NCBI GenBank assembly: GCA_946800325.1
Contig: OX326960.1
Coordinates: forward strand, 35,369,629 to 35,433,628
Direction: 5' to 3'
DNA: 64,000 bases
Source of the DNA: Luzula sylvatica
Taxonomy: Eukaryota > Streptophyta > Magnoliopsida > Poales > Juncaceae
The translations under genes and the position numbers were made by a program. Below the pieces are notes generated by a model, which saw only the letters and a list, made by a program, of their open reading frames with translations, made no database searches and was not told the origin of the DNA. Positions 1 through 12,062 of the stretch are shown here, piece after piece; positions within the stretch are counted from its first letter, which is position 1, and each line of letters opens with the position of its first letter.

Positions 1-124
1 ACGCTTTGAGGAGTTCAAATAACGTGTTTTTAGATCATTTGTATCGTATCTTTTAGTACATAACTTTTCACCAAATTTCAGAAACACTAAGGAAGTTTGT
101 TTTTCGATTCAAAACAAGATTTTA
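1..124 (+). repeat. Representative satellite monomer (reference phase)
   Basis: This is the first full monomer in the phase used here. It has about 36 G or C in 124 bases (29% GC). Landmarks in order: acgctttgaggagttcaaa (1-19), aacgtgttttt (21-31), the tandem pentamer gtatcgtatc (41-50), cataacttttcacc (59-72), cactaaggaag (85-95), and ttcgattcaaaacaag (103-118). Four CpG sites lie at 2-3, 23-24, 45-46 and 105-106. Stops in several frames (for example taa at 20-22 and tag at 31-33) together with the non-triplet length exclude a long open frame across monomers. The choice of base 1 as monomer start is arbitrary. Confidence 0.95.
97..117. repeat. Dyad symmetry within the monomer (7-bp arms)
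   Basis: ttgtttt at 97-103 and aaaacaa at 111-117 are perfect inverted repeats around a 7-base spacer (tcgattc). The same dyad is present in most monomers. It keeps its arms in the cgatttc, cgagtc and cgtttc variants, which change only the spacer. It is broken in the poly-A variant (caaaaaaaaatttt) and in the aaaacgaaat variant. A second, shorter dyad is tttga (5-9) and tcaaa (15-19) around 5 bases. Short dyads are common in centromeric satellites lacking a CENP-B box; any structural role here is inference. Confidence 0.7.
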
Positions 125-451
125 ACGCTTTGAGCAGTTCAAATAACGTGTTTTCAGATTATTTGTATCGTATCTTTTACTACATAACTTTTCACCAAAT
201 TTCAGAAACACTAAGGAAGTTTGTTTTTCTATTCAAAACAAGATTTTAACGCTTTGAGGAGTTCAAATAACGTGTTTTTAGATCATTTGCACCGTATCTT
301 TTAGTACATAACTTTTCACCAAATTTCACAAACACTAAGGAAATTTGTTTTTCGATTCAAAACAAGATTTTAACGCTTTGAGGAGTTCAAATAACGTGTT
401 TTTAGTTCATTTGTATCGTATGTTTTACTACATAACTTTTCACCAAATTTC

Positions 452-472
452 ACAAACACTAAGGAAGTTTGT
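452..472. repeat. Variant-dependent dyad acaaac/gtttgt
   Basis: In monomers of the tttcac and tttgac classes, acaaac (here 452-457) and gtttgt (467-472) form a 6-bp inverted repeat with a 9-base spacer. In the tttcag class the first arm reads agaaac and pairing stops after four bases. In the ggaaatttg class the second arm is altered. The right arm overlaps the left arm of the ttgtttt/aaaacaa dyad, so the two foldings would exclude each other. The pairing is seen in the sequence; function is unknown. Confidence 0.55.
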
Positions 473-764
473 TTTTCGAGTCAAAACAAGATTTTAACGC
501 TTTGAGGAGTTCAAATAACGTGTTTTTAGATCATTTGTATCGTATCTTTTAGTACATAACGTTTCACCAAATTTCACAAACACTAAGGAAGTTTGTTTTT
601 CCATTCAAAACAAGATTTTAACGCTTTGAGTTGTTCAAATAACGTGTTTTTAGTTCATTTGTATCGTACGTTTTACTACATAACTTTTCACCAAATTTCA
701 CAAACACTAAGGAAGTTTGTTTTTCGAGTCAAAACAAGATTTTAATGCTTTGAGGAGTTCAAAT

Positions 765-3700
765 AACGTGTTTTTAGATCATTTGTATCGTATCTTTTAG
801 TACATAACTTTTCAGCAAATTTCACAAACACTAAGGAAGTTTGTTTTTTGATTCAAAACGAAATTTTAACGCTTTGAGGAGTTCAAATAACGTGTTTTTA
901 GATCATTTGTATCGTATCTTTTACTACATAACTTTTCACCAAATTTCAGAAACAATAAGGAAGTTTGTTTTTCGATTCAAAACAAGATTTTAACGCTTTG
1001 AGGAGTTCAAATAACGTGTTTTTAGATCATTTGTATCGTATCTTTTAGTACATAACTTTTCACCAAATTTCACAAACACTAAGGAAGTTTGTTTTTCGAT
1101 TTCAAAACAATATTTTAACGCTTTGAGGAGTTCAAATAACGTGTTTTTAGTTCATTTGTATCGTATCTTTTAGTACATAACTTTTCACCAAATTTCACAA
1201 ACACTAAGGAAGTTTGTTTTTCGAGTCAAAACAAGATTTTAACGCTTTGAGGAGTTCAAATAACGTGTTTTTAGATCATTTGTATCGTATCTTTTAGTAC
1301 ATAACTTTTCACCAAATTTCACAAACACTAAGGAAGTTTGTTTTTCGATTCAAAACAAGATTTTAACGCTTTGAGGAGTTCAAATAACGTGTTTTTAGTT
1401 CATTTGTATCGTATGTTTTACTACATAACTTTTCACCAAATTTCACAAACACTAAGGAAGTTTGTTTTTCGAGTCAAAACAAGATTTTAACGCTTTGAGG
1501 AGTTCAAATAACGTGTTTTTAGATCATTTGTATCGTATCTTTTAGTACATAACTTTTCACCAAATTTCACAAACACTAAGGAAGTTTGTTTTTCGATTCA
1601 AAACAAGATTTTAACGCTTTGAGGAGTTCAAATAACGTGTTTTTAGATCATTTGTATCGTATCTTTTACTACATAACTTTTCACCAAATTTGACAAACAC
1701 TAAGAAAGTTTGTTTTTCGATTTCAAAACAAGATTTTAACGCTTTGAGGAGTTCAAATAACGTGTTTTCAGGTCATTTGTATCGTATCTTTTAGTACATA
1801 ACTTTTCACCAAATTTCAGAAACACTAAGGAAGTTTGTTTTTCGATTCAAAACAAGATTTTAACGCTTTGAGGAGTTCCAATAACGTGTTTTTAGATCAT
1901 TTGTATCGTATCTTTTAGTACATAACTTTTCACCAAATTTCACAAACACTAGGAAAGTTTGTTTTTCGTTTCAAAACAAGATTTTAACGCTTTGAGGAGT
2001 TCAAATAACGTGTTTTTAGATCATTTGTATCGTATCTTTTACTACATAACTTTTCACCAAATTTGACAAACACTAAGAAAGTTTGTTTTTCGATTTCAAA
2101 ACAATATTTTAACGCTTTGAGGAGTTCAAATAACGTGTTTTCAGGTCATTTGTATCGTATCTTTTAGTACATAACTTTTCACCAAATTTCACAAACACTA
2201 AGGAAGTTTGTTTTTCGATTCAAAACAAGATTTTAACGCTTTGAGGAGTTCAAATGACGTGTTTTTAGATCATTTGTATCGTATCTTTTAGTACATAACT
2301 TTTCACCAAATTTCACAAACACTAGGAAAGTTTGTTTTTCGTTTCAAAACAAGATTTTAACGCTTTGAGGAGTTCAAATAACGTGTTTTTAGATCATTTG
2401 TATCGTATCTTTTACTACATAACATTTCACCAAATTTCACAAACACTAAGAAAGTTTGTTTTTAGATTCAAAACAAGATTTTAACGCTTTGAGGAGTTCA
2501 AATAACGTGTTTTTAGATCATTTGTATCGTATCTTTTACTACATAATTTTTCACCAAATTTCACAAACACTAAGAAAGTTTGTTTTTCGATTCAAAACAA
2601 GATTTTAACGCTTTGAGGAGTTCAAATAACGTTCTTTTAGATCATTTGTATCGTATCTTTTACTACATAACTTTTCACCAAATTTGACAAACACTAAGAA
2701 AGTTTGTTTTTCGATTTCAAAACAAGATTTGAACGCTTTGAGGAGTTCAAATAACGTGTTTTCAGGTCAATTGTATCGTATCTTTTAGTACATAACTTTT
2801 CACCAAATTTCAGAAACACTAAGGAAGTTTGTTTTTCGATTCAAAACAAGATTTTAACGCTTTGAGGAGTTCCAATAACGTGTTTTTAGATCATTTGTAT
2901 CGTATATTTTAGTACATAACTTTTCACCAAATTTCACAAACACTAGGAAAGTTTGTTTTTCGTTTCAAAACAAGATTTTAACGCTTTGAGGAGTTCAAAT
3001 AACGTGTTTTTAGATCATTTGTATCGTATCTTTTACTACATAACTTTTCACCAAATTTGACAAACACTAAGAAAGTTTGTTTTTCGATTTCAAAATAATA
3101 TTTTAACGCTTTGAGGAGTTCAAATAACGTGTTTTCAGGTCATTTGTATCGTATCTTTTAGTACATAACTTTTCACCAAATTTCACAAACACTAAGGAAG
3201 TTTGTTTTTCGATTCAAAACAAGATTTTAACGCTTTGAGGAGTTCAAATGACGTGTTTTTAGATCATTTGTATCGTATCTTTTAGTACATAACTTTTCAC
3301 CAAATTTCACAAACACTAGGAAAGTTTGTTTTTCGTTTCAAAACAAGATTTTAACGCTTTGAGGAGTTCAAATAACGTGTTTTTAGATCATTTGTATCGT
3401 ATCTTTTAGTACATAACTTTTCACCAAATTTCAGAAACACTAAGGAAGTTTGTTTTTCGATTCAAAACAAGATTTTAACGCTTTGAGCAGTTCAAATAAC
3501 GTGTTTTCAGATTATTTGTATCGTATCTTTTACTACATAACTTTTCACCAAATTTCAGAAACACTAAGGAAGTTTGTTTTTCTATTCAAAACAAGATTTT
3601 AACGCTTTGAGGAGTTCAAATAACGTGTTTTTAGATCATTTGCATCGTATCTTTTAGTACATAACTTTTCACCAAATTTCACAAACACTAAGGAAATTTG

Positions 3701-4367
3701 TTTTTCGATTCAAAACAAGATTTTAACGCTTTGAGGAGTTCAAATAACGTGTTTTTAGTTCATTTGTATAGTATGTTTTACTACATAACTTTTCACCAAA
3801 TTTCACAAACACTAAGGAAGTTTGTTTTTCGAGTCAAAACAAGATTTTAACGCTTTGAGGAGTTCAAATAACGTGTTTTTAGATCATTTGTATCGTATCT
3901 TTTACTACATAACTTTTCACCAAATTTGACAAACACTAAGAAAGTTTGTTTTTCGATTTCAAAACAAGATTTTAACGCTTTGAGGAGTTCAAATAACGTG
4001 TTTTCAGGTCATTTGTATCGTATCTTTTAGTACATAACTTTTCACCAAATTTCACAAACACTAGGAAAGTTTGTTTTTCGTTTCAAAACAAGATTTTAAC
4101 GCTTTGAGGAGTTCAAATAACGTGTTTTTAGATCATTTGTATCGTATCTTTTACTACATAACTTTTCACCAAATTTGACAAACACTAAGAAAGTTTGTTT
4201 TTCGATTTCAAAACAATATTTTAACGCTTTGAGGAGTTCAAATAACGTGTTTTCAGGTCATTTGTATCGTATCTTTTAGTACATAACTTTTCACCAAATT
4301 TCACAAACACTAAGGAAGTTTGTTTTTCGATTCAAAACAAGATTTTAACGCTTTGAGGAGTTCAAAT
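765..4367 (+). repeat. 29-monomer HOR (3603 bp), copy 1
   Basis: Rare markers in this copy reappear 3603 bp later: ttttttgattc (G at 850 and 4453), gttccaataac (1877 and 5480; 2871 and 6474), aaatgacg (3249 and 6852), gagcag (3488 and 7091) and aacgttctttt (gttctttt at 2631 and 6234). 3603 bp is 29 monomers of 124 bp plus 7 single-base additions. Similarity is lost just upstream of 765, where taatgc and cgagtc face taacgc and cgattc. Internally the copy holds its own 8-monomer echo (tccaa 1877 and 2871). Confidence 0.85.
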
Positions 4368-7300
4368 AACGTGTTTTTAGATCATTTGTATCGTATCTTT
4401 TAGTACATAACTTTTCAGCAAATTTCACAAACACTAAGGAAGTTTGTTTTTTGATTCAAAACGAAATTTTAACGCTTTGAGGAGTTCAAATAACGTGTTT
4501 TTAGATCATTTGTATCGTATCTTTTACTACATAACTTTTCACCAAATTTCAGAAACAATAAGGAAGTTTGTTTTTCGATTCAAAACAAGATTTTAACGCT
4601 TTGAGGAGTTCAAATAACGTGTTTTTAGATCATTTGTATCGTATCTTTTAGTACATAACTTTTCACCAAATTTCACAAACACTAAGGAAGTTTGTTTTTC
4701 GATTTCAAAACAATATTTTAACGCTTTGAGGAGTTCAAATAACGTGTTTTTAGTTCATTTGTATCGTATCTTTTAGTACATAACTTTTCACCAAATTTCA
4801 CAAACACTAAGGAAGTTTGTTTTTCGAGTCAAAACAAGATTTTAACGCTTTGAGGAGTTCAAATAACGTGTTTTTAGATCATTTGTATCGTATCTTTTAG
4901 TACATAACTTTTCACCAAATTTCACAAACACTAAGGAAGTTTGTTTTTCGATTTCAAAACAATATTTTAACGCTTTGAGGAGTTCAAATAACGTGTTTTT
5001 AGTTCATTTGTATCGTATCTTTTAGTACATAACTTTTCACCAAATTTCACAAACACTAAGGAAGTTTGTTTTTCGAGTCAAAACAAGATTTTAACGCTTT
5101 GAGGAGTTCAAATAACGTGTTTTTAGATCATTTGTATCGTATCTTTTAGTACATAACTTTTCACCAAATTTCACAAACACTAAGGAATTTGTTTTTCGAT
5201 TCAAAACAAGATTTTAACGCTTTGAGGAGTTCAAATAACGTGTTTTTAGATCATTTGTATCGTATCTTTTACTACATAACTTTTCACCAAATTTGACAAA
5301 CACTAAGAAAGTTTGTTTTTCGATTTCAAAACAAGATTTTAACGCTTTGAGGAGTTCAAATAACGTGTTTTCAGGTCATTTGTATCGTATCTTTTAGTAC
5401 ATAACTTTTCACCAAATTTCAGAAACACTAAGGAAGTTTGTTTTTCGATTCAAAACAAGATTTTAACGCTTTGAGGAGTTCCAATAACGTGTTTTTAGAT
5501 CATTTGTATCGTATCTTTTAGTACATAACTTTTCACCAAATTTCACAAACACTAGGAAAGTTTGTTTTTCGTTTCAAAACAAGATTTTAACGCTTTGAGG
5601 AGTTCAAATAACGTGTTTTTAGATCATTTGTATCGTATCTTTTACTACATAACTTTTCACCAAATTTGACAAACACTAAGAAAGTTTGTTTTTCGATTTC
5701 AAAACAATATTTTAACGCTTTGAGGAGTTCAAATAACGTGTTTTCAGGTCATTTGTATCGTATCTTTTAGTACATAACTTTTCACCAAATTTCACAAACA
5801 CTAAGGAAGTTTGTTTTTCGATTCAAAACAAGATTTTAACGCTTTGAGGAGTTCAAATGACGTGTTTTTAGATCATTTGTATCGTATCTTTTAGTACATA
5901 ACTTTTCACCAAATTTCACAAACACTAGGAAAGTTTGTTTTTCGTTTCAAAACAAGATTTTAACGCTTTGAGGAGTTCAAATAACGTGTTTTTAGATCAT
6001 TTGTATCGTATCTTTTACTACATAACATTTCACCAAATTTCACAAACACTAAGAAAGTTTGTTTTTAGATTCAAAACAAGATTTTAACGCTTTGAGGAGT
6101 TCAAATAACGTGTTTTTAGATCATTTGTATCGTATCTTTTACTACATAATTTTTCACCAAATTTCACAAACACTAAGAAAGTTTGTTTTTCGATTCAAAA
6201 CAAGATTTTAACGCTTTGAGGAGTTCAAATAACGTTCTTTTAGATCATTTGTATCGTATCTTTTACTACATAACTTTTCACCAAATTTGACAAACACTAA
6301 GAAAGTTTGTTTTTCGATTTCAAAACAAGATTTGAACGCTTTGAGGAGTTCAAATAACGTGTTTTCAGGTCAATTGTATCGTATCTTTTAGTACATAACT
6401 TTTCACCAAATTTCAGAAACACTAAGGAAGTTTGTTTTTCGATTCAAAACAAGATTTTAACGCTTTGAGGAGTTCCAATAACGTGTTTTTAGATCATTTG
6501 TATCGTATCTTTTAGTACATAACTTTTCACCAAATTTCACAAACACTAGGAAAGTTTGTTTTTCGTTTCAAAACAAGATTTTAACGCTTTGAGGAGTTCA
6601 AATAACGTGTTTTTAGATCATTTGTATCGTATCTTTTACTACATAACTTTTCACCAAATTTGACAAACACTAAGAAAGTTTGTTTTTCGATTTCAAAATA
6701 ATATTTTAACGCTTTGAGGAGTTCAAATAACGTGTTTTCAGGTCATTTGTATCGTATCTTTTAGTACATAACTTTTCACCAAATTTCACAAACACTAAGG
6801 AAGTTTGTTTTTCGATTCAAAACAAGATTTTAACGCTTTGAGGAGTTCAAATGACGTGTTTTTAGATCATTTGTATCGTATCTTTTAGTACATAACTTTT
6901 CACCAAATTTCACAAACACTAGGAAAGTTTGTTTTTCGTTTCAAAACAAGATTTTAACGCTTTGAGGAGTTCAAATAACGTGTTTTTAGATCATTTGTAT
7001 CGTATCTTTTAGTACATAACTTTTCACCAAATTTCAGAAACACTAAGGAAGTTTGTTTTTCGATTCAAAACAAGATTTTAACGCTTTGAGCAGTTCAAAT
7101 AACGTGTTTTCAGATTATTTGTATCGTATCTTTTACTACATAACTTTTCACCAAATTTCAGAAACACTAAGGAAGTTTGTTTTTCTATTCAAAACAAGAT
7201 TTTAACGCTTTGAGGAGTTCAAATAACGTGTTTTTAGATCATTTGCATCGTATCTTTTAGTACATAACTTTTCACCAAATTTCACAAACACTAAGGAAAT

Positions 7301-7970
7301 TTGTTTTTCGATTCAAAACAAGATTTTAACGCTTTGAGGAGTTCAAATAACGTGTTTTTAGTTCATTTGTATAGTATGTTTTACTACATAACTTTTCACC
7401 AAATTTCACAAACACTAAGGAAGTTTGTTTTTCGAGTCAAAACAAGATTTTAACGCTTTGAGGAGTTCAAATAACGTGTTTTTAGATCATTTGTATCGTA
7501 TCTTTTACTACATAACTTTTCACCAAATTTGACAAACACTAAGAAAGTTTGTTTTTCGATTTCAAAACAAGATTTTAACGCTTTGAGGAGTTCAAATAAC
7601 GTGTTTTCAGGTCATTTGTATCGTATCTTTTAGTACATAACTTTTCACCAAATTTCACAAACACTAGGAAAGTTTGTTTTTCGTTTCAAAACAAGATTTT
7701 AACGCTTTGAGGAGTTCAAATAACGTGTTTTTAGATCATTTGTATCGTATCTTTTACTACATAACTTTTCACCAAATTTGACAAACACTAAGAAAGTTTG
7801 TTTTTCGATTTCAAAACAATATTTTAACGCTTTGAGGAGTTCAAATAACGTGTTTTCAGGTCATTTGTATCGTATCTTTTAGTACATAACTTTTCACCAA
7901 ATTTCACAAACACTAAGGAAGTTTGTTTTTCGATTCAAAACAAGATTTTAACGCTTTGAGGAGTTCAAAT
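4368..7970 (+). repeat. 29-monomer HOR (3603 bp), copy 2
   Basis: Tandem copy of the preceding HOR. It differs from copy 1 at a few points. One is a single-base loss near 5187 (aaggaatttg for aaggaagtttg). Another is a monomer near 4950-5080 that reads cgatttc...ttcattt...tatctttta where copy 1 has cgattc...ttcattt...tatgttttac. Register with copy 1 ends near 7968, where aaatgacg follows in place of aaataacg. Confidence 0.85.
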
Positions 7971-8600
7971 GACGTGTTTTTAGATCATTTGTATCGTATC
8001 TTTTAGTACATAACTTTTCACCAAATTTCACAAACACTAGGAAAGTTTGTTTTTCGTTTCAAAACAAGATTTTAACGCTTTGAGGAGTTCAAATAACGTG
8101 TTTTTAGATCATTTGTATCGTATCTTTTAGTACATAACTTTTCACCAAATTTCAGAAACACTAAGGAAGTTTGTTTTTCGATTCAAAACAAGATTTTAAC
8201 GCTTTGAGCAGTTCAAATAACGTGTTTTCAGATTATTTGTATCGTATCTTTTACTACATAACTTTTCACCAAATTTCAGAAACACTAAGGAAGTTTGTTT
8301 TTCTATTCAAAACAAGATTTTAACGCTTTGAGGAGTTCAAATAACGTGTTTTTAGATCATTTGCATCGTATCTTTTAGTACATAACTTTTCACCAAATTT
8401 CACAAACACTAAGGAAATTTGTTTTTCGATTCAAAACAAGATTTTAACGCTTTGAGGAGTTCAAATAACGTGTTTTTAGTTCATTTGTATCGTATGTTTT
8501 ACTACATAACTTTTCACCAAATTTCACAAACACTAAGGAAGTTTGTTTTTCGAGTCAAAACAAGATTTTAACGCTTTGAGGAGTTCAAATAACGTGTTTT
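6500..8600 (+). repeat. 9-monomer tandem duplication (1118 bp)
   Basis: The aaatgacg marker (T at 6852 and 7970) and the gagcag marker (C at 7091 and 8209) are both spaced 1118 bp, which is 9 monomers plus 2 bp. Similarity runs from about 6500-7480 to about 7620-8600. The copies differ at atagtatg (about 7371) against atcgtatg (about 8489), and at caaaataatatt (about 6700) against caaaacaatatt (about 7817). The duplication overlaps the end of the second 3603-bp HOR copy, so it is later than, or independent of, that unit. Confidence 0.75.
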
Positions 8601-11600
8601 TAGATCATTTGTATCGTATCTTTTAGTACATAACGTTTCACCAAATTTCACAAACACTAAGGAAGTTTGTTTTTCGATTCAAAAAAATTTTTTAACGCTT
8701 TGAGGAGTTCAAATAACGTGTTTTTAGTTCATTTGTATCGTATGTTTTACTACATAACTTTTCACCGAATTTCACAAACACTAAGGAAGTTTGTTTTTCG
8801 AGTCAAAACAAGATTTTAACGCTTTGAGGAGTTCAAATAACGTGTTTTTAGATCATTTGTATCGTATCTTTTAGTACATAACTTTTCAGCAAATTTCACA
8901 AACACTAAGGAAGTTTGTTTTTCGATTCAAAACGAAATTTTAATGCTTTGAGGAGTTCAAATAACGTGTTTTTAGATCATTTGTATCGTATCTTTTACTA
9001 CATAACTTTTCACCAAATTTCAGAAACACTAAGGAAGTTTGTTTTTCGATTCAAAACAAGATTTTGACGCTTTGAGGAGTTCAAATAACGTGTTTTTAGA
9101 TCATTTGTATCGTATCTTTTAGTACATAACTTTTCAGCAAATTTCACAAACACTAAGGAAGTTTGTTTTTCGATTCAAAATGAAATTTTAACGCTTTGAG
9201 GAGTTCAAATAACGTGTTTTTAGATCATTTGTATCGTATCTTTTACTACATAACTTTTCACCAAATTTCAGAAACACTAAGGAAGTTTGTTTTTCGATTC
9301 AAAACAAGATTTTAACGCTTTGAGGAGTTCAAATAACGTGTTTTTAGATCATTTGTATCGTATCTTTTAGTACATAACTTTTCACCAAATTTCACAAACA
9401 CTAAGGAAGTTTGTTTTTCGATTTCAAAACAATATTTTAACGCTTTGAGGAGTTCAAATAACGTGTTTTTAGTTCATTTGTATCGTATCTTTTAGTACAT
9501 AACTTTTCACCAAATTTCACAAACACTAAGGAAGTTTGTTTTTCGATTTCAAAACAATATTTTAACGCTTTGAGGAGTTCAAATAACGTGTTTTTAGATC
9601 ATTTGTATCGTATCTTTTAGTACATAACGTTTCACCAAATTTCACAAACACTAAGGAAGTTTGTTTTTCGATTCAAAAAAAATTTTTAACGCTTTGAGGA
9701 GTTCAAATAACGTGTTTTTAGTTCATTTGTATCGTATGTTTTACTACATAACTTTTCGCCGAATTTCACAAACACTAAGGAAGTTTGTTTTTCGAGTCAA
9801 AACAAAATTTTAACGCTTTGAGGAGTTCAAATAACGTGTTTTTAGATCATTTGTATCGTATCTTTTAGTACATAACTTTTCAGCAAATTTCACAAACACT
9901 AAGGAAGTTTGTTTTTCGATTCAAAACGAAATTTTAACGCTTTGAGGAGTTCAAATAACGTGTTTTTAGATCATTTGTATCGTATCTTTTACTACATAAC
10001 TTTTCACCAAATTTCAGAAACACTAAGGAAGTTTGTTTTTCGATTCAAAACAAGATTTTAACGCTTTGAGGAGTTCAAATAACGTGTTTTTAGATCATTT
10101 GTATCGTATCTTTTAGTACATAACTTTTCACCAAATTTCAGAAACACTAAGGAAGTTTGTTTTTCGATTCAAAACAAGATTTTAACGCTTTGAGCAGTTC
10201 AAATAACGTGTTTTCAGATTATTTGTATCGTATCTTTTACTACATAACTTTTCACCAAATTTCAGAAACACTAAGGAAGTTTGTTTTTCTATTCAAAACA
10301 AGATTTTAACGCTTTGAGGAGTTCAAATAACGTGTTTTTAGATCATTTGCATCGTATCTTTTAGTACATAACTTTTCACCAAATTTCACAAACACTAAGG
10401 AAATTTGTTTTTCGATTCAAAACAAGATTTTAACGCTTTGAGGAGTTCAAATAACGTGTTTTTAGTTCATTTGTATCGTATGTTTTACTACATAACTTTT
10501 CACCAAATTTCACAAACACTAAGGAAGTTTGTTTTTCGAGTCAAAACAAGATTTTAACGCTTTGAGGAGTTCAAATAACGTGTTTTTAGATCATTTGTAT
10601 CGTATCTTTTAGTACATAACGTTTCACCAAATTTCACAAACACTAAGGAAGTTTGTTTTTCGATTCAAAAAAAAATTTTAACGCTTTGAGGAGTTCAAAT
10701 AACGTGTTTTTAGTTCATTTGTATCGTATGTTTTACTACATAACTTTTCACCGAATTTCACAAACACTAAGGAAGTTTGTTTTTCGAGTCAAAACAAGAT
10801 TTTAACGCTTTGAGGAGTTCAAATAACGTGTTTTTAGATCATTTGTATCGTATCTTTTAGTACATAACTTTTCAGCAAATTTCACAAACACTAAGGAAGT
10901 TTGTTTTTCGATTCAAAACGAAATTTTAATGCTTTGAGGAGTTCAAATAACGTGTTTTTAGATTATTTGTATCGTATCTTTTACTACATAACTTTTCACC
11001 AAATTTCAGAAACACTAAGGAAGTTTGTTTTTCGATTCAAAACAAGATTTTGACGCTTTGAGGAGTTCAAATAACGTGTTTTTAGATCATTTGTATCGTA
11101 TCTTTTAGTACATAACTTTTCAGCAAATTTCACAAACACTAAGGAAGTTTGTTTTTCGATTCAAAATGAAATTTTAACGCTTTGAGGAGTTCAAATAACG
11201 TGTTTTTAGATCATTTGTATCGTATCTTTTACTACATAACTTTTCACCAAATTTCAGAAACACTAAGGAAGTTTGTTTTTCGATTCAAAACAAGATTTTA
11301 ACGCTTTGAGGAGTTCAAATAACGTGTTTTTAGATCATTTGTATCGTATCTTTTAGTACATAACTTTTCACCAAATTTCACAAACACTAAGGAAGTTTGT
11401 TTTTCGATTTCAAAACAATATTTTAACGCTTTGAGGAGTTCAAATAACGTGTTTTTAGTTCATTTGTATCGTATCTTTTAGTACATAACTTTTCACCAAA
11501 TTTCACAAACACTAAGGAAGTTTGTTTTTCGATTTCAAAACAATATTTTAACGCTTTGAGGAGTTCAAATAACGTGTTTTTAGATCATTTGTATCGTATC

Positions 11601-12062
11601 TTTTAGTACATAACGTTTCACCAAATTTCACAAACACTAAGGAAGTTTGTTTTTCGATTCAAAAAAAAATTTTAACGCTTTGAGGAGTTCAAATAACGTG
11701 TTTTTAGTTCATTTGTATCGTATGTTTTACTACATAACTTTTCACCGAATTTCACAAACACTAAGGAAGTTTGTTTTTCGAGTCAAAACAAAATTTTAAC
11801 GCTTTGAGGAGTTCAAATAACGTGTTTTTAGATCATTTGTATCGTATCTTTTAGTACATAACTTTTCAGCAAATTTCACAAACACTAAGGAAGTTTGTTT
11901 TTCGATTCAAAACGAAATTTTAACGCTTTGAGGAGTTCAAATAACGTGTTTTTAGATCATTTGTATCGTATCTTTTACTACATAACTTTTCACCAAATTT
12001 CAGAAACACTAAGGAAGTTTGTTTTTCGATTCAAAACAAGATTTTAACGCTTTGAGGAGTTC
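8091..12062 (+). repeat. 16-monomer tandem duplication (1986 bp, two copies)
   Basis: Copies lie at about 8091-10076 and 10077-12062. Markers spaced 1986 bp are gagcag (C at 8209 and 10195) and gattttgacgc (9065 and 11051). Poly-A/T monomers near 8684 and 9674 are matched near 10668 and 11661. Upstream similarity ends where cgtttc (about 8055) faces cgattc (about 10041). Downstream it ends where tttcag (about 10140) faces tttcac (about 12126). Copy differences include gatcattt against gattattt at 10961, and caaaac against the A/T tracts discussed elsewhere. Confidence 0.8.

Larger units (their letters stand above)
1..765 (+). repeat. Leading satellite segment, paralogous to 3354 onward
   Basis: Six monomers that match the segment starting at 3354 at an offset of 3353 bp (27 monomers plus 5 bp). 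The shared marker is the gagcag substitution (C at 135 here, C at 3488 there). Also shared are the cagattattt/ctattc monomer that follows it and the ggaaatttg monomer after that. Differences include gcaccg at about 289 against gcatcg in the paralogue, and gagttg for gaggag at about 630. The segment is probably the tail of an HOR copy cut by the window edge. Confidence 0.7.

Noticed and set aside
41..50. gtatcgtatc as a microsatellite
   Set aside because: It is only two tandem pentamers, part of the monomer and not expanded in any copy seen.
102..118. Possible CENP-B box (ttttcgattcaaaacaa)
   Set aside because: The TTCG and central A of the NTTCGNNNNANNCGGGN motif match, but the required CGGG is replaced by ACAA (ACGA in one variant), so only half the motif is present.
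8640..8700. Poly-A tract as a retrotransposon 3' end
   Set aside because: The A/T tract sits at a fixed monomer position, replaces aaaacaagatttt base for base, and has no adjacent element or target-site duplication.
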